Shown: piece by piece, positions 18,302-27,382 of the stretch
How positions within the stretch are numbered: position 1 is the stretch's first letter
Layout of the letters: each line of letters opens with the position of its first letter
Source of the DNA: Komagataeibacter sp. FXV3
GTDB taxonomy: Bacteria; Pseudomonadota; Alphaproteobacteria; Acetobacterales; Acetobacteraceae
Direction of reading: 5' to 3'
DNA: 43,949 nt
Assembly: GCF_015155755.1 (NCBI RefSeq)
Contig: NZ_VWPI01000099.1
Coordinates: 1 to 43,949, forward strand
The notes under the pieces: model-generated
Seen by the model: the letters and a program-made list of their open reading frames with translations, nothing else
The model's database searches: none
What the model was told of the DNA's origin: nothing
Program-made: the position numbers and the translations under genes

Positions 18302-20035
18302 TCACCCTACACTTTCGGCAACCCAGTTCCGGCGCTTAGTGGCCTGACCAATGCCCGGATTGAAACAGTTGCATGGATCAAGCTGGCGGTAATGCGCCAG
18401 CACGTCATCGGGTGCTGCATACAGGTGCCCGAAATTATGTTCCGCCGGGTACCGCGCGCCACGCCTGTCCAGCAGCGGCAGCATGCGGTGTTCCAGCGCC
18501 ATGCAGTCATACCCTTTCCTGACCACGTAATCCTGATGCATCACGTGGCACAGGAAATGGCCGTAGTACAGCTTGACGATGATCTCGTCATTGATGTCCT
18601 TGGGCAGTACCTCGAACCAGTTCTGGTCATTGCGGCGCAGGGCCACGTCCAGCGCCACGATGTTCTCGGTCGTGTCGGTATGGACATTGCGGTACCGCAC
18701 GGCGGCACCCGCGGCCGCAAAGCGATGCAGGAACGCCTTCGATCCCTCATCGGGGGTGCACTCGAAGAAATCGCCCTCATGCGTCGCGAAATGGCTTTTC
18801 AGGAAGTCACGTGCCTCCTGCGCGCCCGATGCGCTGACCTTGAGCATGAGGTGATGCTCGAAGCGGTCACGGTAGTCGCGCATGCGCGCGGGCAGGTGCT
18901 GCGGGAAGAAATGGCTCATGAACTGCATGAACCGGTCGCTGAAATGCTTGGGCAGGAAGCCGATCCGGTCCGCGATGCGGTCGAACGCATTTTTCATCGC
19001 AAACATGGCCGGCAGGCGCTTCGTGCCGATCATGCGGATGATGACGAACGTGTCCTTGCCGTATTCCTCGGCGATGTTGAACGCGTCGCGATGCAGGTAT
19101 TCCCCCGCGATCGGCAGTTCGGCAAAGGATGACAGGATATGGCGGCGCACGTCTTCCAGCACATCGGTCTGGTTGGTGCCGATATAGAAGACGACGGGGT
19201 CCTTTTCCGCCTCGAACGTATCCAGACGGACGGCGAACAGCCCCAGCTTGCCCGCACAGCCAGCCCCTTCGTGCAGGCGGCGCAGGTCGGCATTATAGCG
19301 GGCAGGTGTGTCGGCATTCACATCACGCACATGCCGGGCATAATCATCGTCATGCCCGCGGCCTGCGTTCCAGTTGATGCTGGATTCGGGGAAGTTGCCT
19401 TCCTCCGCCCGCTTCAGGATTTCCTCAGGGTCGCTGCCCAGTTCGATGCCGAGGTGGTTGACCAACTGCAGTTCGCCCTTGTCCGACACCTGCGCGAACA
19501 GCGCCATGTCGGTATAGGCCGGGCCACGGCGCACCAGCGCCCCACCGGAATTGTTGCTGACACCGCCGAACACTGACGCGCCGATGCACGACGACCCGAT
19601 GACCGAATGCGGTTCACGCCCGATGGGCTTGAGCATGTTTTCAAGCTGGTCCAGCGTGGCCCCGGGCAGGCACACGACCTGCCTGCCTTCGCCGATCAGG
19701 TGGATTGCGCGCATGCGCATGCTGTGCACGATCACCACGTCACGGTCATAGGTATTGCCATCAGGCGTGGAGCCACCGGTCAGCCCGGTATTGGCCGCCT
19801 GCATGATCACGATCACGCCCGCCTTCACGCAGGCCTGCAGCACACGCCACTGTTCCACCAGCGAACCGGGCATGACCACCGCCAGCGCACGGCCCTCGCC
19901 AAAACGGAACCCCCGGCGGTACGGCAGGGTTGCCCCGTCTTCGGTCAGCACATGGTGGTGACCCACGACCTGCTGAAGTTCCGTAACCAGTTGTGCGCCC
20001 GCAGTAGATGACATGTCCCGTGCCGCTTTCAGCAT
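18302..20035 (-). CDS. dld: Quinone-dependent D-lactate dehydrogenase
   Basis: 577-aa FAD enzyme of the E. coli Dld type (571 aa there), a peripheral inner-membrane protein that oxidises D-lactate to pyruvate and passes electrons to ubiquinone. The FAD domain shows the PCMH-fold motifs MQAANTGLTGGSTPDG and SSCIGASVFGGVSNNSGGALV. The C-terminal half is the Dld membrane-binding region with HFFPQHLPARMRDYRDRFEH. The ATG at 20035 has GGGGA nine bases upstream; the in-frame ATG at 20014 is the alternative. It lies between alsS and pdc, so its product is their shared substrate. Confidence 0.95.
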   Translation of the reverse strand: MLKAARDMSSTAGAQLVTELQQVVGHHHVLTEDGATLPYRRGFRFGEGRALAVVMPGSLVEQWRVLQACVKAGVIVIMQAANTGLTGGSTPDGNTYDRDVVIVHSMRMRAIHLIGEGRQVVCLPGATLDQLENMLKPIGREPHSVIGSSCIGASVFGGVSNNSGGALVRRGPAYTDMALFAQVSDKGELQLVNHLGIELGSDPEEILKRAEEGNFPESSINWNAGRGHDDDYARHVRDVNADTPARYNADLRRLHEGAGCAGKLGLFAVRLDTFEAEKDPVVFYIGTNQTDVLEDVRRHILSSFAELPIAGEYLHRDAFNIAEEYGKDTFVIIRMIGTKRLPAMFAMKNAFDRIADRIGFLPKHFSDRFMQFMSHFFPQHLPARMRDYRDRFEHHLMLKVSASGAQEARDFLKSHFATHEGDFFECTPDEGSKAFLHRFAAAGAAVRYRNVHTDTTENIVALDVALRRNDQNWFEVLPKDINDEIIVKLYYGHFLCHVMHQDYVVRKGYDCMALEHRMLPLLDRRGARYPAEHNFGHLYAAPDDVLAHYRQLDPCNCFNPGIGQATKRRNWVAESVG

Positions 20036-20180
20036 TTTATTTGTTCCCCAATCCCATTTTTGAACCTGCTGGCGGCCTGTGCTCGGGCCATGCCGCATTT
20101 CCAAAATGGCGTTTTACAGTCTGGCATGTTCCGCATCGGTCGACGTGCGCATAAAATGCCGACGTCACATGTCCAAACAG

Positions 20181-20217
20181 AACGGCCCGCTCGCCGGTCA
20201 GGGCGTGGCGGGCCGTT
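20181..20217 (-). terminator. Terminator-like stem after alsS
   Basis: AACGGCCCGC (20181-20190) pairs with GCGGGCCGTT (20208-20217), with an inner CGCC/GGCG pairing in the loop, 23 bases beyond the alsS stop. The T-run is only partial on either strand. It probably separates alsS from dld. The rest of 20036-20239 should hold the dld promoter. Confidence 0.6.
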
Positions 20218-20239
20218 TTCCTCACGCATGTGGCCGGTT

Positions 20240-21931
20240 TTACGCGGCGGCCGACGTCTCGCCCAGTGTCGCCAGCGGCTTCATCAGCAGGTGATTCTGG
20301 GAATAGTCAACCGGCACCGAAATCACGACCGGGCCTTCGATTTCCATGGCTTCGCGCATTGCGCTGGCAATCCCGTCGGCGGACTGCACCGAAATGCCGT
20401 GCGCCCCGCAGGAACGCGCGAACATGGCGAAGTCGATCGGCCCGAATTCCACGCCGGAACCACGACCGTACTTCTTCTTTTCCTGCATCTCGACCATGTT
20501 GTAGGCCTGATCGACCCAGACCATGTGGATCAGGTTGCACTTCAGCCGCACTGCCGTTTCCAGTTCCATGCACGACATCATGAAGCCGCCATCGCCGGAA
20601 ATGGAGATCACTTTCTGCGCCGGGTTGACCAGGCTTGCGGCAATACCCCACGGCAGGCCGACACCCATGGTCTGCTGGCCATTGCTGATCAGCATCTGGC
20701 GTGCACGGAAGGACAGCAGGTAACGCGCCAGCCAAATGTGGAAGGTGCCCATGTCAAGGCACATCGTGACATCAGGCGTCACGAACGGCTCAAGCTCACG
20801 CACGATCTGCAGCGGATGCACCGCCGTGTTGGAGGTGCTGCGCGCACCCGACAGCGCGGCCAGCCGGGTCGCGTGGTACTGCGACAGGATTTCTTCCAGC
20901 TGCGGCGCGCGCGGCAGCTTGCCCGCCTGTGCCGCAAGGGCGCGCACGGATGCGGCGATATCGCCAACCAGCTCAACCGCCGGGTCGTAATGCGTGTCCA
21001 GTTCGGCGGCCACGACATCAACATGGACGATCTTGCGGCCGTTATCGACATTCCACAGCCACGGATCATATTCGATCGGGTTGTAGCCGATCGAGATCAC
21101 CAGATCCGCCTCATGCAGCAACTGGTCGCCCGGCTGGTTGCGGAACAGGCCGACACGGCCGCCAAAACGGTCCGACAGGTCTTCCGACACCGCGCCCGCG
21201 GCCTGATAGGTGCCGATAACCGGCACGCCCGTGGTCGCGACCAGCGCGCGCACGGCGTCGGCCACATCGGGGCGGCTGGCCAGCAGGCCCAGCAGGATGA
21301 CGGGACGCTGCGCCTTGCGCACCAGCGCCAGCGCCTCGTTCACGGCTTCGGCCGGGGCGGCGCCGGCGGTGGGCACCTTGCGGCCCGACAGCACCTTGCC
21401 TTCGGCCGGCATGGACAGGATATCCATGGGCGTGCTGACGAAGGCGGCGCCCGGACGGCCCCCTTCGGCAAAGCGCAGCGCGTTGGAAATGCATTCCGAT
21501 ACGGCGGCGGGGGATGTGATTTCCGCGCTGTATTTCGTAATCGGCTGGAACAGGGCAACGGTGTCCATGCTCTGGTGCGTAAGCTTCAGCCGGTCAGCCA
21601 GCTTCACCGCGCCACCAATGGCCAGCACCGGGTCGCCTTCGGAATTGGCGGTGGCCAGGCCGGTCACGAAGTTGGATGCACCGGGGCCGGAGGTTGCGAT
21701 GGCAACACCCGCCTTGCCGGTCAGGCGGCCAATGCCACCAGCGATGAAGGCGGCGTTCTGTTCGTGCCGGGTCACCACCGTTTCAATGGGGCTGTCCACC
21801 AGCGCGTCAAACAGACGGTCCACCTTCGCACCGGGAATGCCGAATACGTGGGTCGTGCCGTGTGCGACCAGGTTGCGCACGATCATGTCCGCCCCGCACT
21901 CAGGCGCGGCAGGTTTGTTCTTGTCGGTCAT
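20240..21931 (-). CDS. alsS: Acetolactate synthase, catabolic type
   Basis: 563-aa TPP enzyme condensing two pyruvates to 2-acetolactate. The catalytic Glu is E57 in TRHEQNAAF; the TPP motif is GDGGFMMSCMELETA, ending VDQAYNMVE. No regulatory subunit gene is adjacent, and an acetolactate decarboxylase gene lies directly upstream, so it most likely serves acetoin formation rather than valine synthesis. The ATG at 21931 has AGGA about 11 bases upstream. The 79-bp gap to alsD suggests one transcript. Confidence 0.93.
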   Translation of the reverse strand: MTDKNKPAAPECGADMIVRNLVAHGTTHVFGIPGAKVDRLFDALVDSPIETVVTRHEQNAAFIAGGIGRLTGKAGVAIATSGPGASNFVTGLATANSEGDPVLAIGGAVKLADRLKLTHQSMDTVALFQPITKYSAEITSPAAVSECISNALRFAEGGRPGAAFVSTPMDILSMPAEGKVLSGRKVPTAGAAPAEAVNEALALVRKAQRPVILLGLLASRPDVADAVRALVATTGVPVIGTYQAAGAVSEDLSDRFGGRVGLFRNQPGDQLLHEADLVISIGYNPIEYDPWLWNVDNGRKIVHVDVVAAELDTHYDPAVELVGDIAASVRALAAQAGKLPRAPQLEEILSQYHATRLAALSGARSTSNTAVHPLQIVRELEPFVTPDVTMCLDMGTFHIWLARYLLSFRARQMLISNGQQTMGVGLPWGIAASLVNPAQKVISISGDGGFMMSCMELETAVRLKCNLIHMVWVDQAYNMVEMQEKKKYGRGSGVEFGPIDFAMFARSCGAHGISVQSADGIASAMREAMEIEGPVVISVPVDYSQNHLLMKPLATLGETSAAA

Positions 21932-22010
21932 TATTTCAGGTATCCTGAACGGGTAGGCGCCGCAGCCAGGGCGCGGGTGGTCAATCCAAGGGAGCGGGAG
22001 GGGAAACCCC

Positions 22011-22796
22011 TCAGCCGCCTTCAGCCACGCGAATGGCTTCGTGAATGTTTTCGGGGGACAGGTTGGCGCGTGCGAACTGTTCCGTGCGGGGCAACTGGAT
22101 TTCCACATCGGAAATCACGCCGACTTCCAGCTTGCCCTTCAGCACGCCGTAATCGGTCACATGGCCGCCGCGCCGCCCGTCTTCCGTCAGGAAGTGCAGA
22201 TGGTAGCCCGCGACGTTCACGCCCTGCATGTAGCCCGGCGTGCGGAAGCCGAGCATGGTGCCGGTGGCGGCACCAAGCTGCATGGTCGGCTGGCGGGCCA
22301 CCACTTCCAGCATGGGCGGATAGGGACGGCACTGGCAGAACACGGTGCGGGTCTCGACCCGTTCGAACATGCCGGTAAAGCGTACGGCGGCGAACAGGTT
22401 GGGATTGTTGACAAGCTGGTCAACAATCGCCTCGAAGCCTCCCTTGTCCTGCGCCGTGTCGATCATGTATTCCTTCTCCGGGTTGAAGAAGGTGACACAG
22501 GCGAACGGGGTCTTGAGATCACCGGGCACGCGACCGGCCTGCCCGTCGGCACGGAACTGGTGGATCACGCTGTCATTGACGATCATCTCGCCATCCAGCC
22601 CGTTGAACGTGCCCAGCCCGAAATTGCCGTGCATCAGCAGTTCGTCAAGCGTGGTTTCCCCATCGTACACCGCGTCAAGCAGCGCGGCCATGGTGGACGT
22701 CTGGTACAGGCGGTTCATGCGCGGACGCACGCCGGTCGCATCCGCGGCGCTGGAGCGTGTGTCGACATCGCCTACCGAATAGCATTTCAGCTTCAA
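22011..22796 (-). CDS. alsD: Acetolactate decarboxylase
   Basis: 261-aa metal-dependent enzyme converting 2-acetolactate to acetoin. The three zinc-ligand histidines are present: H199 and H201 in GYHLHFLTEDG, and H212 in GGHV. The EMIVNDSV segment and the conserved Arg/Glu positions also fit. I place the start at the TTG at 22796, because CAGGAGACT lies about nine bases upstream; the ATG at 22814 has no ribosome site and would add six residues. First gene of the alsD-alsS pair. Confidence 0.93.
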   Translation of the reverse strand: MKLKCYSVGDVDTRSSAADATGVRPRMNRLYQTSTMAALLDAVYDGETTLDELLMHGNFGLGTFNGLDGEMIVNDSVIHQFRADGQAGRVPGDLKTPFACVTFFNPEKEYMIDTAQDKGGFEAIVDQLVNNPNLFAAVRFTGMFERVETRTVFCQCRPYPPMLEVVARQPTMQLGAATGTMLGFRTPGYMQGVNVAGYHLHFLTEDGRRGGHVTDYGVLKGKLEVGVISDVEIQLPRTEQFARANLSPENIHEAIRVAEGG

Positions 22797-22919
22797 GACC
22801 TGAGTCTCCTGCATCGGGTGACAGCACGCACCTGGGCGCCGCACTTCCCGGTCATATGTGATTGCCCAAGGATGGTGAAGCAGGCGGGTCCTTACGTCCA
22901 ATATATATTCAAGGCGATT

Positions 22920-22940
22920 TCCATATATAAAAAATATGGA
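22920..22940. promoter_or_regulatory. Inverted repeat upstream of alsD, operator-like
   Basis: TCCATAT (22920-22926) and ATATGGA (22934-22940) flank seven A/T bases, 124 bases before the alsD start and 114 before the divergent secreted-protein gene. The AT-rich stretch around it (22900-22940) is the best candidate for the alsD promoter. A dimeric regulator site is inference. Confidence 0.4.
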
Positions 22941-23053
22941 AAGGGATGGGCCTGTCCCGCCCCGTCTGGACTGGCGTGCAGCCCCCGCGCTTGCCCAAGG
23001 CAACGCGTGCCTGCCATTGTGGTGGTCGAAATAAGATCAGGAAGACCGGATTG

Positions 23054-23458
23054 ATGAAACCATTCCACATGGCACTTGCCGCACTGGCCCTAGGTGGCGT
23101 TATCGGGGGCAGCACGATCGCCCGCGCCGATGGCACGGACCCCAAGCCCCCGTATGGTCCGGGGGCCTATACCGGGGACTGGACGGCGCTAGGTCTCAAA
23201 CCCGTCACCATCAGCGCCAACAAGGCGCTTGGCCCGGCGGCCAGGCTGTACCTCCGCCTGCCCGACGCATTGGGCAAGATTACCGGCCTGACCGGGCGCA
23301 CCATTGAAATGAAGGTTCAGGATGACACGTCGCTGCGATCGGTTGATGACAACCCGCGCGCGGTTTTCCGCCTGACATCCCCCAACGCCGCCGACCTGCA
23401 GATGCAGGGCGCCAAACCGGGCCAGAAACTGGACCTGCCGCTCAGCCGCGCGGATTAA
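23054..23458 (+). CDS. Secreted protein of unknown function
   Basis: 134 aa with a clear signal peptide (ALAALALGGVIGG, likely cleavage after ARA near residue 25). The mature part has KPPYGPGAYTGDWTALGLK and a beta-rich domain of about 100 residues without Cys. The ATG at 23054 has AGGAAGA upstream. No recognised family. It is divergent from alsD and convergent with cbpM across a terminator. It ends SRAD. Confidence 0.7.
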   Translation: MKPFHMALAALALGGVIGGSTIARADGTDPKPPYGPGAYTGDWTALGLKPVTISANKALGPAARLYLRLPDALGKITGLTGRTIEMKVQDDTSLRSVDDNPRAVFRLTSPNAADLQMQGAKPGQKLDLPLSRAD

Positions 23459-23460
23459 GT

Positions 23461-23496
23461 AAAAAAATACCCCCATGCCGGTCCGGGCATGGGGGC
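23461..23496 (-). terminator. Intrinsic terminator for cbpA-cbpM
   Basis: CCCCCATGCC (23470-23479) pairs with GGCATGGGGG (23486-23495) around six bases. On the minus strand the stem is followed by TATTTTTTT, a classical intrinsic terminator eight bases after the cbpM stop. The same stem may also end the convergent secreted-protein gene. Confidence 0.85.
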
Positions 23497-23503
23497 CATG
23501 CGA

Positions 23504-23833
23504 TCAGTCCTGCGTACTGGCAAGCAGGGCGCGCAGCCTGCTGCGCAGTTCGTTTTCACGCGGGATGCTCAGGGCCTCACGCAGGCGCAGCATCTGGCGC
23601 CGGGCGGAATAAAGCTGGTCCAGCAGCGACAGGACCACAGGCATCCCGTCCGCGTTGATCCCCATGTCATCGCGCAGTTCAAGGATCAGCCGGGCGCGGG
23701 CCTCGTCAATCTCACGGAACAGGTAGTGTCCGCGTCCGCCTTCGGGCCGCAGCCAGTCACTGTCGATCCAACCCAGTACCTCGTCCTGTGGCACGTTGCC
23801 GATACGCATGCACAGGGTTTCGAGCGTGATCAT
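23504..23833 (-). CDS. cbpM: Chaperone modulator CbpM-like protein
   Basis: 109 aa, an all-helical MerR-like fold as in CbpM, which binds the J domain of CbpA and inhibits it. The VLGWIDSDWLRP segment and the C-terminal helix (ARRQMLRLREAL) fit. The ATG overlaps the cbpA stop (ATGA), the usual coupled arrangement of the cbpAM pair. Confidence 0.85.
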   Translation of the reverse strand: MITLETLCMRIGNVPQDEVLGWIDSDWLRPEGGRGHYLFREIDEARARLILELRDDMGINADGMPVVLSLLDQLYSARRQMLRLREALSIPRENELRSRLRALLASTQD

Positions 23834-24771
23834 GCCTTGTCCTTCCCAGGCTCCTTCGCCTCATCCGTCGTGCCTTTCAGGAAGGCTTCAAGGGCGGGGT
23901 CCACCTTGCCTATGGTCACGACCAGCTTGACATACAGGTTGCCCGCTTCCTGCTTGCCATGCGCCTTGACCCCGCGTCCGCGCAGGCGCAGCACGCTGCC
24001 ACTGTCGGAATGGGGCGGGACGTTCATCTTTACCGATCCCGCGGGCGTGGGAATGGTGATGCTGCCACCCAGCACCGCCGTCTTCAGGTCCACCGGCAGC
24101 GACATGCGGATATCGTTGCCATCGCGGGTGTAGGTGCTGTCCGGGGCGACGGTAATGGTAATCAGCGCATCGCCGGCGGGGCCGCCCTGCACGCCCGGAT
24201 CCCCCTTGCCACGCAGGCGCATGACCTGGCCATCGGTAATGCCGGCGGGGATCTTCACATCCAGTTGCGCCCCACCGGGCAGGGTGATGCGCGACGTGCC
24301 GCCATTGACGGAATCGAGGAAGCTGACCGTCAGCGCGTACTGCCGGTCAGCCCCCGGCTGCGGGCCCTGCGGCCTGCGACGGAACCCGCCGCCAAACCCG
24401 GCTCCCCCACCCTGACCGAACATGGTGCCGAAAATATCGCCCAGATCATCTTCCGAAAACTGGCCGCCGCCGTAATTGAAGCCCTGCGCCCCTTCGGCAT
24501 GATCGCGGTAGCCGCCACGGCCGCCACCAAACCCGTAACCCTTTTCCTGTCCGGCGGCGTCGATTTCGCCACGGTCGAAGCGGGCGCGCTGTTGCTCATC
24601 CGACAGCAGGGCATTGGCCGCGCCCACGGCCTTGAAGTTCTCTTCCGCCACCTTGTCGCCGGGGTTGAGGTCAGGATGGTACTTCTTGGCCAGCTTGCGA
24701 TAGGCCTTGCGGATGTCATCCTGGCTTGCCGTGCGGGCGACGCCGAGTACTTCGTATGGATCCTTGCTCAC
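23830..24771 (-). CDS. cbpA: DnaJ-class co-chaperone CbpA
   Basis: 313 aa. The J domain (about residues 4-68) has HPD at 32-34. A Gly/Phe-rich linker spans about 75-140, and the C-terminal substrate-binding domains follow without the DnaJ zinc finger, which is the CbpA layout. It stimulates the DnaK ATPase. The start is GTG at 24771, with GGAGGG about ten bases upstream. It is divergent from the antiporter gene across 281 bp of largely AT-rich sequence. Confidence 0.93.
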   Translation of the reverse strand: MSKDPYEVLGVARTASQDDIRKAYRKLAKKYHPDLNPGDKVAEENFKAVGAANALLSDEQQRARFDRGEIDAAGQEKGYGFGGGRGGYRDHAEGAQGFNYGGGQFSEDDLGDIFGTMFGQGGGAGFGGGFRRRPQGPQPGADRQYALTVSFLDSVNGGTSRITLPGGAQLDVKIPAGITDGQVMRLRGKGDPGVQGGPAGDALITITVAPDSTYTRDGNDIRMSLPVDLKTAVLGGSITIPTPAGSVKMNVPPHSDSGSVLRLRGRGVKAHGKQEAGNLYVKLVVTIGKVDPALEAFLKGTTDEAKEPGKDKA

Positions 24772-25003
24772 TTAAAAATCATCCCTCCGTCGGAACATGC
24801 CAGCCCGGCCTGTGCCACGCCCGTTATCGTCCCGAACATCATGAATACGACCTTGCGGTCACTCTTATCCCGATAATGGGAATTGGGGGGGACAGGGTCA
24901 ATGAAATCAGGGGGAAATCTTTATTTCCTGCATGGCAGGCAGAAGAAAATAACAAAACGGAGACTTCGAAATAACATTTTTTGTATTTTTAATTAAAGGA
25001 AAA

Positions 25004-25036
25004 ATGAAGTATTTGCCGATAACAATAGAAATATAA
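25004..25036 (+). CDS. Possible 10-residue leader peptide before the antiporter
   Basis: ATG at 25004 preceded by AAAGGA, ten codons (MKYLPITIEI), stop TAA at 25034, 16 bases before the antiporter ATG. The ribosome site is better than that of the antiporter itself, though its spacing is short. It may be a chance frame in AT-rich DNA or a translational leader. Short, so low confidence. Confidence 0.25.
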   Translation: MKYLPITIEI

Positions 25037-25052
25037 AAAAGACTCCCTGCAG

Positions 25053-26819
25053 ATGCATGCCGTTTTCATCACCCTTGCATTACTGACCGTCACCGGGATC
25101 AGCAGCCTGATTTCACGTGTGGGGCGCATTCCCGTGCCGCTGCCCCTGATCCAGATCGGTGTGGGGGCGATTGCCGCCCTGGCGGGGCTGAATATCGGCT
25201 TCGACCCCGACATGTTCCTGCTGCTGTTCATCCCGCCGCTGCTATATGCCGATGCCTACCGCATGCCGATGCGCGAATTTGGTGAACTGCGGAACATCAT
25301 CATCATGATGGCGCTGGGACTGGTGGTCTTTACCACGCTGGCCTGTGGTTACTTCATCCACTGGCTGATCCCGCCCATCATGCTGCCCGCGGCCTTCGCG
25401 CTTGCCGCCGTCATGTCGCCCACCGACGCGGTATCGGTCGGCAGCATGATCGAAGGTGGCCGCGCACCTGCGCGCGTGGTGCATATCCTGCATGGGGAAG
25501 CGCTGCTGAACGACGCATCCGGCCTGGTATGCTTCAAATTCGCCGTGGCGGCGGCCATGACCGGGCTGTTTTCCTTCCAGCAGGCGCTGGGCAGCTTCAT
25601 CTTCATGTCCACCGGCGGCATCCTGATCGGCATTGCCTGCGCATGGGCCGCCTGCCGGGCAGAACACCTGCTGCTGGTGCGCGGGTATGACGACCCGCCC
25701 ACCCATATCACGCTGGCCATGATGCTGCCGTTCGGCATCTACCTGATTGCCGATGCGCTGCAGTGTTCGGGCATACTGGCCGCCGTGGCGGGGGGCATGA
25801 CCGTCAAGTTCACCGGCGTGATGAACGAGGCCCGGACCGAGACACGCCTGAAGGCCACCACGGTGTGGGACATGGTGAACTTCACCTTCAATGCCGTGAT
25901 CTTCCTGCTGCTGGGACTGCAGCTGCCCGACCTGGTCAACGGGGGGGCCGCGATCGCGCGCGCGGGCGGCGTATCGCCGTGGTTCCTGATCCTGGCCATC
26001 GGGGGGATCCAGCTCATGATGAGCCTGATCCGTTTCGCATGGATCTGGATTTCCATTTCCGCGCGGCGGCTTTTCGCCCATTTCCGCCATCGCAAGACCG
26101 TCATCCCGTCCATACGCACCGTGCTGCTGATGACGGTGGCGGGCACGCGCGGGGCGATCACGCTGGCGGCCGTGCTGTCGCTGCCGGTGGCGTCCCTGTC
26201 CGGGCCGGGCTTTCCGGGGCGTGACCTGCTGGTGACGCTGGCGGCGGGCGTCATCATCTGCTCGCTCCTGCTGGCCAGCCTTGCCATCCCGCCGCTGCTG
26301 CATGGCATGAACACGGATGAGGAAGATCCCACCCTGCATGAACTGGACATGATGCGCATCGAACTGGCGCAGACCGCCATCGAGACCCTGCATGCCGAAC
26401 AGGCGGTGCTGGCGCAGCAGGAAGTCGAGGAACTGCCCGATCACAAGGAATCGGCAGACCTGAAACAGGAAGCCATCGGCCGCCTTTTGCATGAATATCA
26501 GGACACCATACACAGGCTGGACAATTCCCGCGCGGCGGAAGCCAGCATCCGCGCCACCGCCATACGGGAAAAACGCGCAGAACTGGCGCTGCGCTTCCGT
26601 ATCATCCGGCACATGCGCGAACGCCTGCACATGCGCGTGGTCCAGAAGCACATCAATGACGAAACCGAATGGACCATCAACCAGGAACTGGATTTCATTG
26701 AACAGGAACTCCAGATCGAGGCACGCTCCCTACCCCGCCCCGACGGTCTGCCCCACGCGAAACATGAAACCGCAATACAGCCCACAGGTGAATGCATGGC
26801 CGGGGCCGTGACCCACTGA
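25053..26819 (+). CDS. CPA1-family Na+/H+ antiporter (NhaP/YjcE-like)
   Basis: 588 aa: about 12 transmembrane segments (to about residue 420), then a charged helical cytoplasmic tail. The CPA1 ion-binding motif is seen in GEALLNDASGLV (Asn-Asp pair), and the conserved Arg helix in GTRGAITLAAVLSLP. It should exchange Na+ or K+ for H+ at the inner membrane, useful in an acid-producing organism. The ATG at 25053 has no clear Shine-Dalgarno; a short leader frame lies just upstream. The tail (about 430-560) is rich in Glu and Gln and may be coiled coil. Confidence 0.92.
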   Translation: MHAVFITLALLTVTGISSLISRVGRIPVPLPLIQIGVGAIAALAGLNIGFDPDMFLLLFIPPLLYADAYRMPMREFGELRNIIIMMALGLVVFTTLACGYFIHWLIPPIMLPAAFALAAVMSPTDAVSVGSMIEGGRAPARVVHILHGEALLNDASGLVCFKFAVAAAMTGLFSFQQALGSFIFMSTGGILIGIACAWAACRAEHLLLVRGYDDPPTHITLAMMLPFGIYLIADALQCSGILAAVAGGMTVKFTGVMNEARTETRLKATTVWDMVNFTFNAVIFLLLGLQLPDLVNGGAAIARAGGVSPWFLILAIGGIQLMMSLIRFAWIWISISARRLFAHFRHRKTVIPSIRTVLLMTVAGTRGAITLAAVLSLPVASLSGPGFPGRDLLVTLAAGVIICSLLLASLAIPPLLHGMNTDEEDPTLHELDMMRIELAQTAIETLHAEQAVLAQQEVEELPDHKESADLKQEAIGRLLHEYQDTIHRLDNSRAAEASIRATAIREKRAELALRFRIIRHMRERLHMRVVQKHINDETEWTINQELDFIEQELQIEARSLPRPDGLPHAKHETAIQPTGECMAGAVTH

Positions 26820-26883
26820 CACGGACAGCCTGCCTCCCTATACCCACGACACAACCGCGCATGACCTTTCAGGAGAGCCTGCC

Positions 26884-27240
26884 ATGTCCCCCCTCCGCAC
26901 CCTGTTTGCAGGACTATGCCTTGCCATGATCCTTGCACCCGGCGCCCGGGCCCGTTCGCATCATTTCAGCATGCCGCAGCACAACATCCATGCGAATTCA
27001 CCCTATGGCCAGGTCAGGGGCTACATTGCCACCATGGATGAACATGACCCCCGCTACATCGCGGCCGATCAGAAATGTCAGACCAAGGCTTCGATGGGTG
27101 TCATTTCAACCGGAGCGACAGGCAACGCCACGGCCAGGGCTGGCGGCAACCATGTCCACTATTTCGCCGAATGCATGGTATCCGCAGGCGCATGGCGCAC
27201 CCGCTACACCAACAATACGGGCGACCGGTTTGATGACTGA
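26884..27240 (+). CDS. Small secreted protein, unknown
   Basis: 118 aa with a signal peptide (LFAGLCLAMILAPGARA). The mature part is about 95 aa, begins with a His-rich stretch (RSHHFSMPQHNIH), and has two Cys (KCQT and ECMV) that could form a disulfide. AGGAGAG lies upstream of the ATG. No recognised family. It stands alone, 64 bp after the antiporter. Confidence 0.65.
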   Translation: MSPLRTLFAGLCLAMILAPGARARSHHFSMPQHNIHANSPYGQVRGYIATMDEHDPRYIAADQKCQTKASMGVISTGATGNATARAGGNHVHYFAECMVSAGAWRTRYTNNTGDRFDD

Positions 27241-27382
27241 ATGGTGTGACGGATCGGTCAGGCGACCCGTAACATCTGCCCGTCCGCACCTTTCCTGACC
27301 GCGCTGCGCGCACTGCCCCCCTTCCACCGGGGCGGCCCACCCCGTATGGAATAGGCACGCCGCCTGCAATGGAGTGCCGATA

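Noticed and set aside
16915-18339. 474-codon plus-strand open frame opposite pdc
   Set aside because: Shadow of pdc, whose catalytic residues fall exactly at expected positions on the other strand.
20060-22378. 772-codon open frame on the plus strand antisense to alsS and alsD
   Set aside because: Produced by high-GC codon bias opposite real genes; rich in Arg, His and Gly with no family resemblance, while the minus strand has clear enzyme motifs.
25242-26651. 469-codon minus-strand open frame opposite the antiporter
   Set aside because: Low-complexity His/Gln/Arg-rich translation, a shadow of the antiporter gene.
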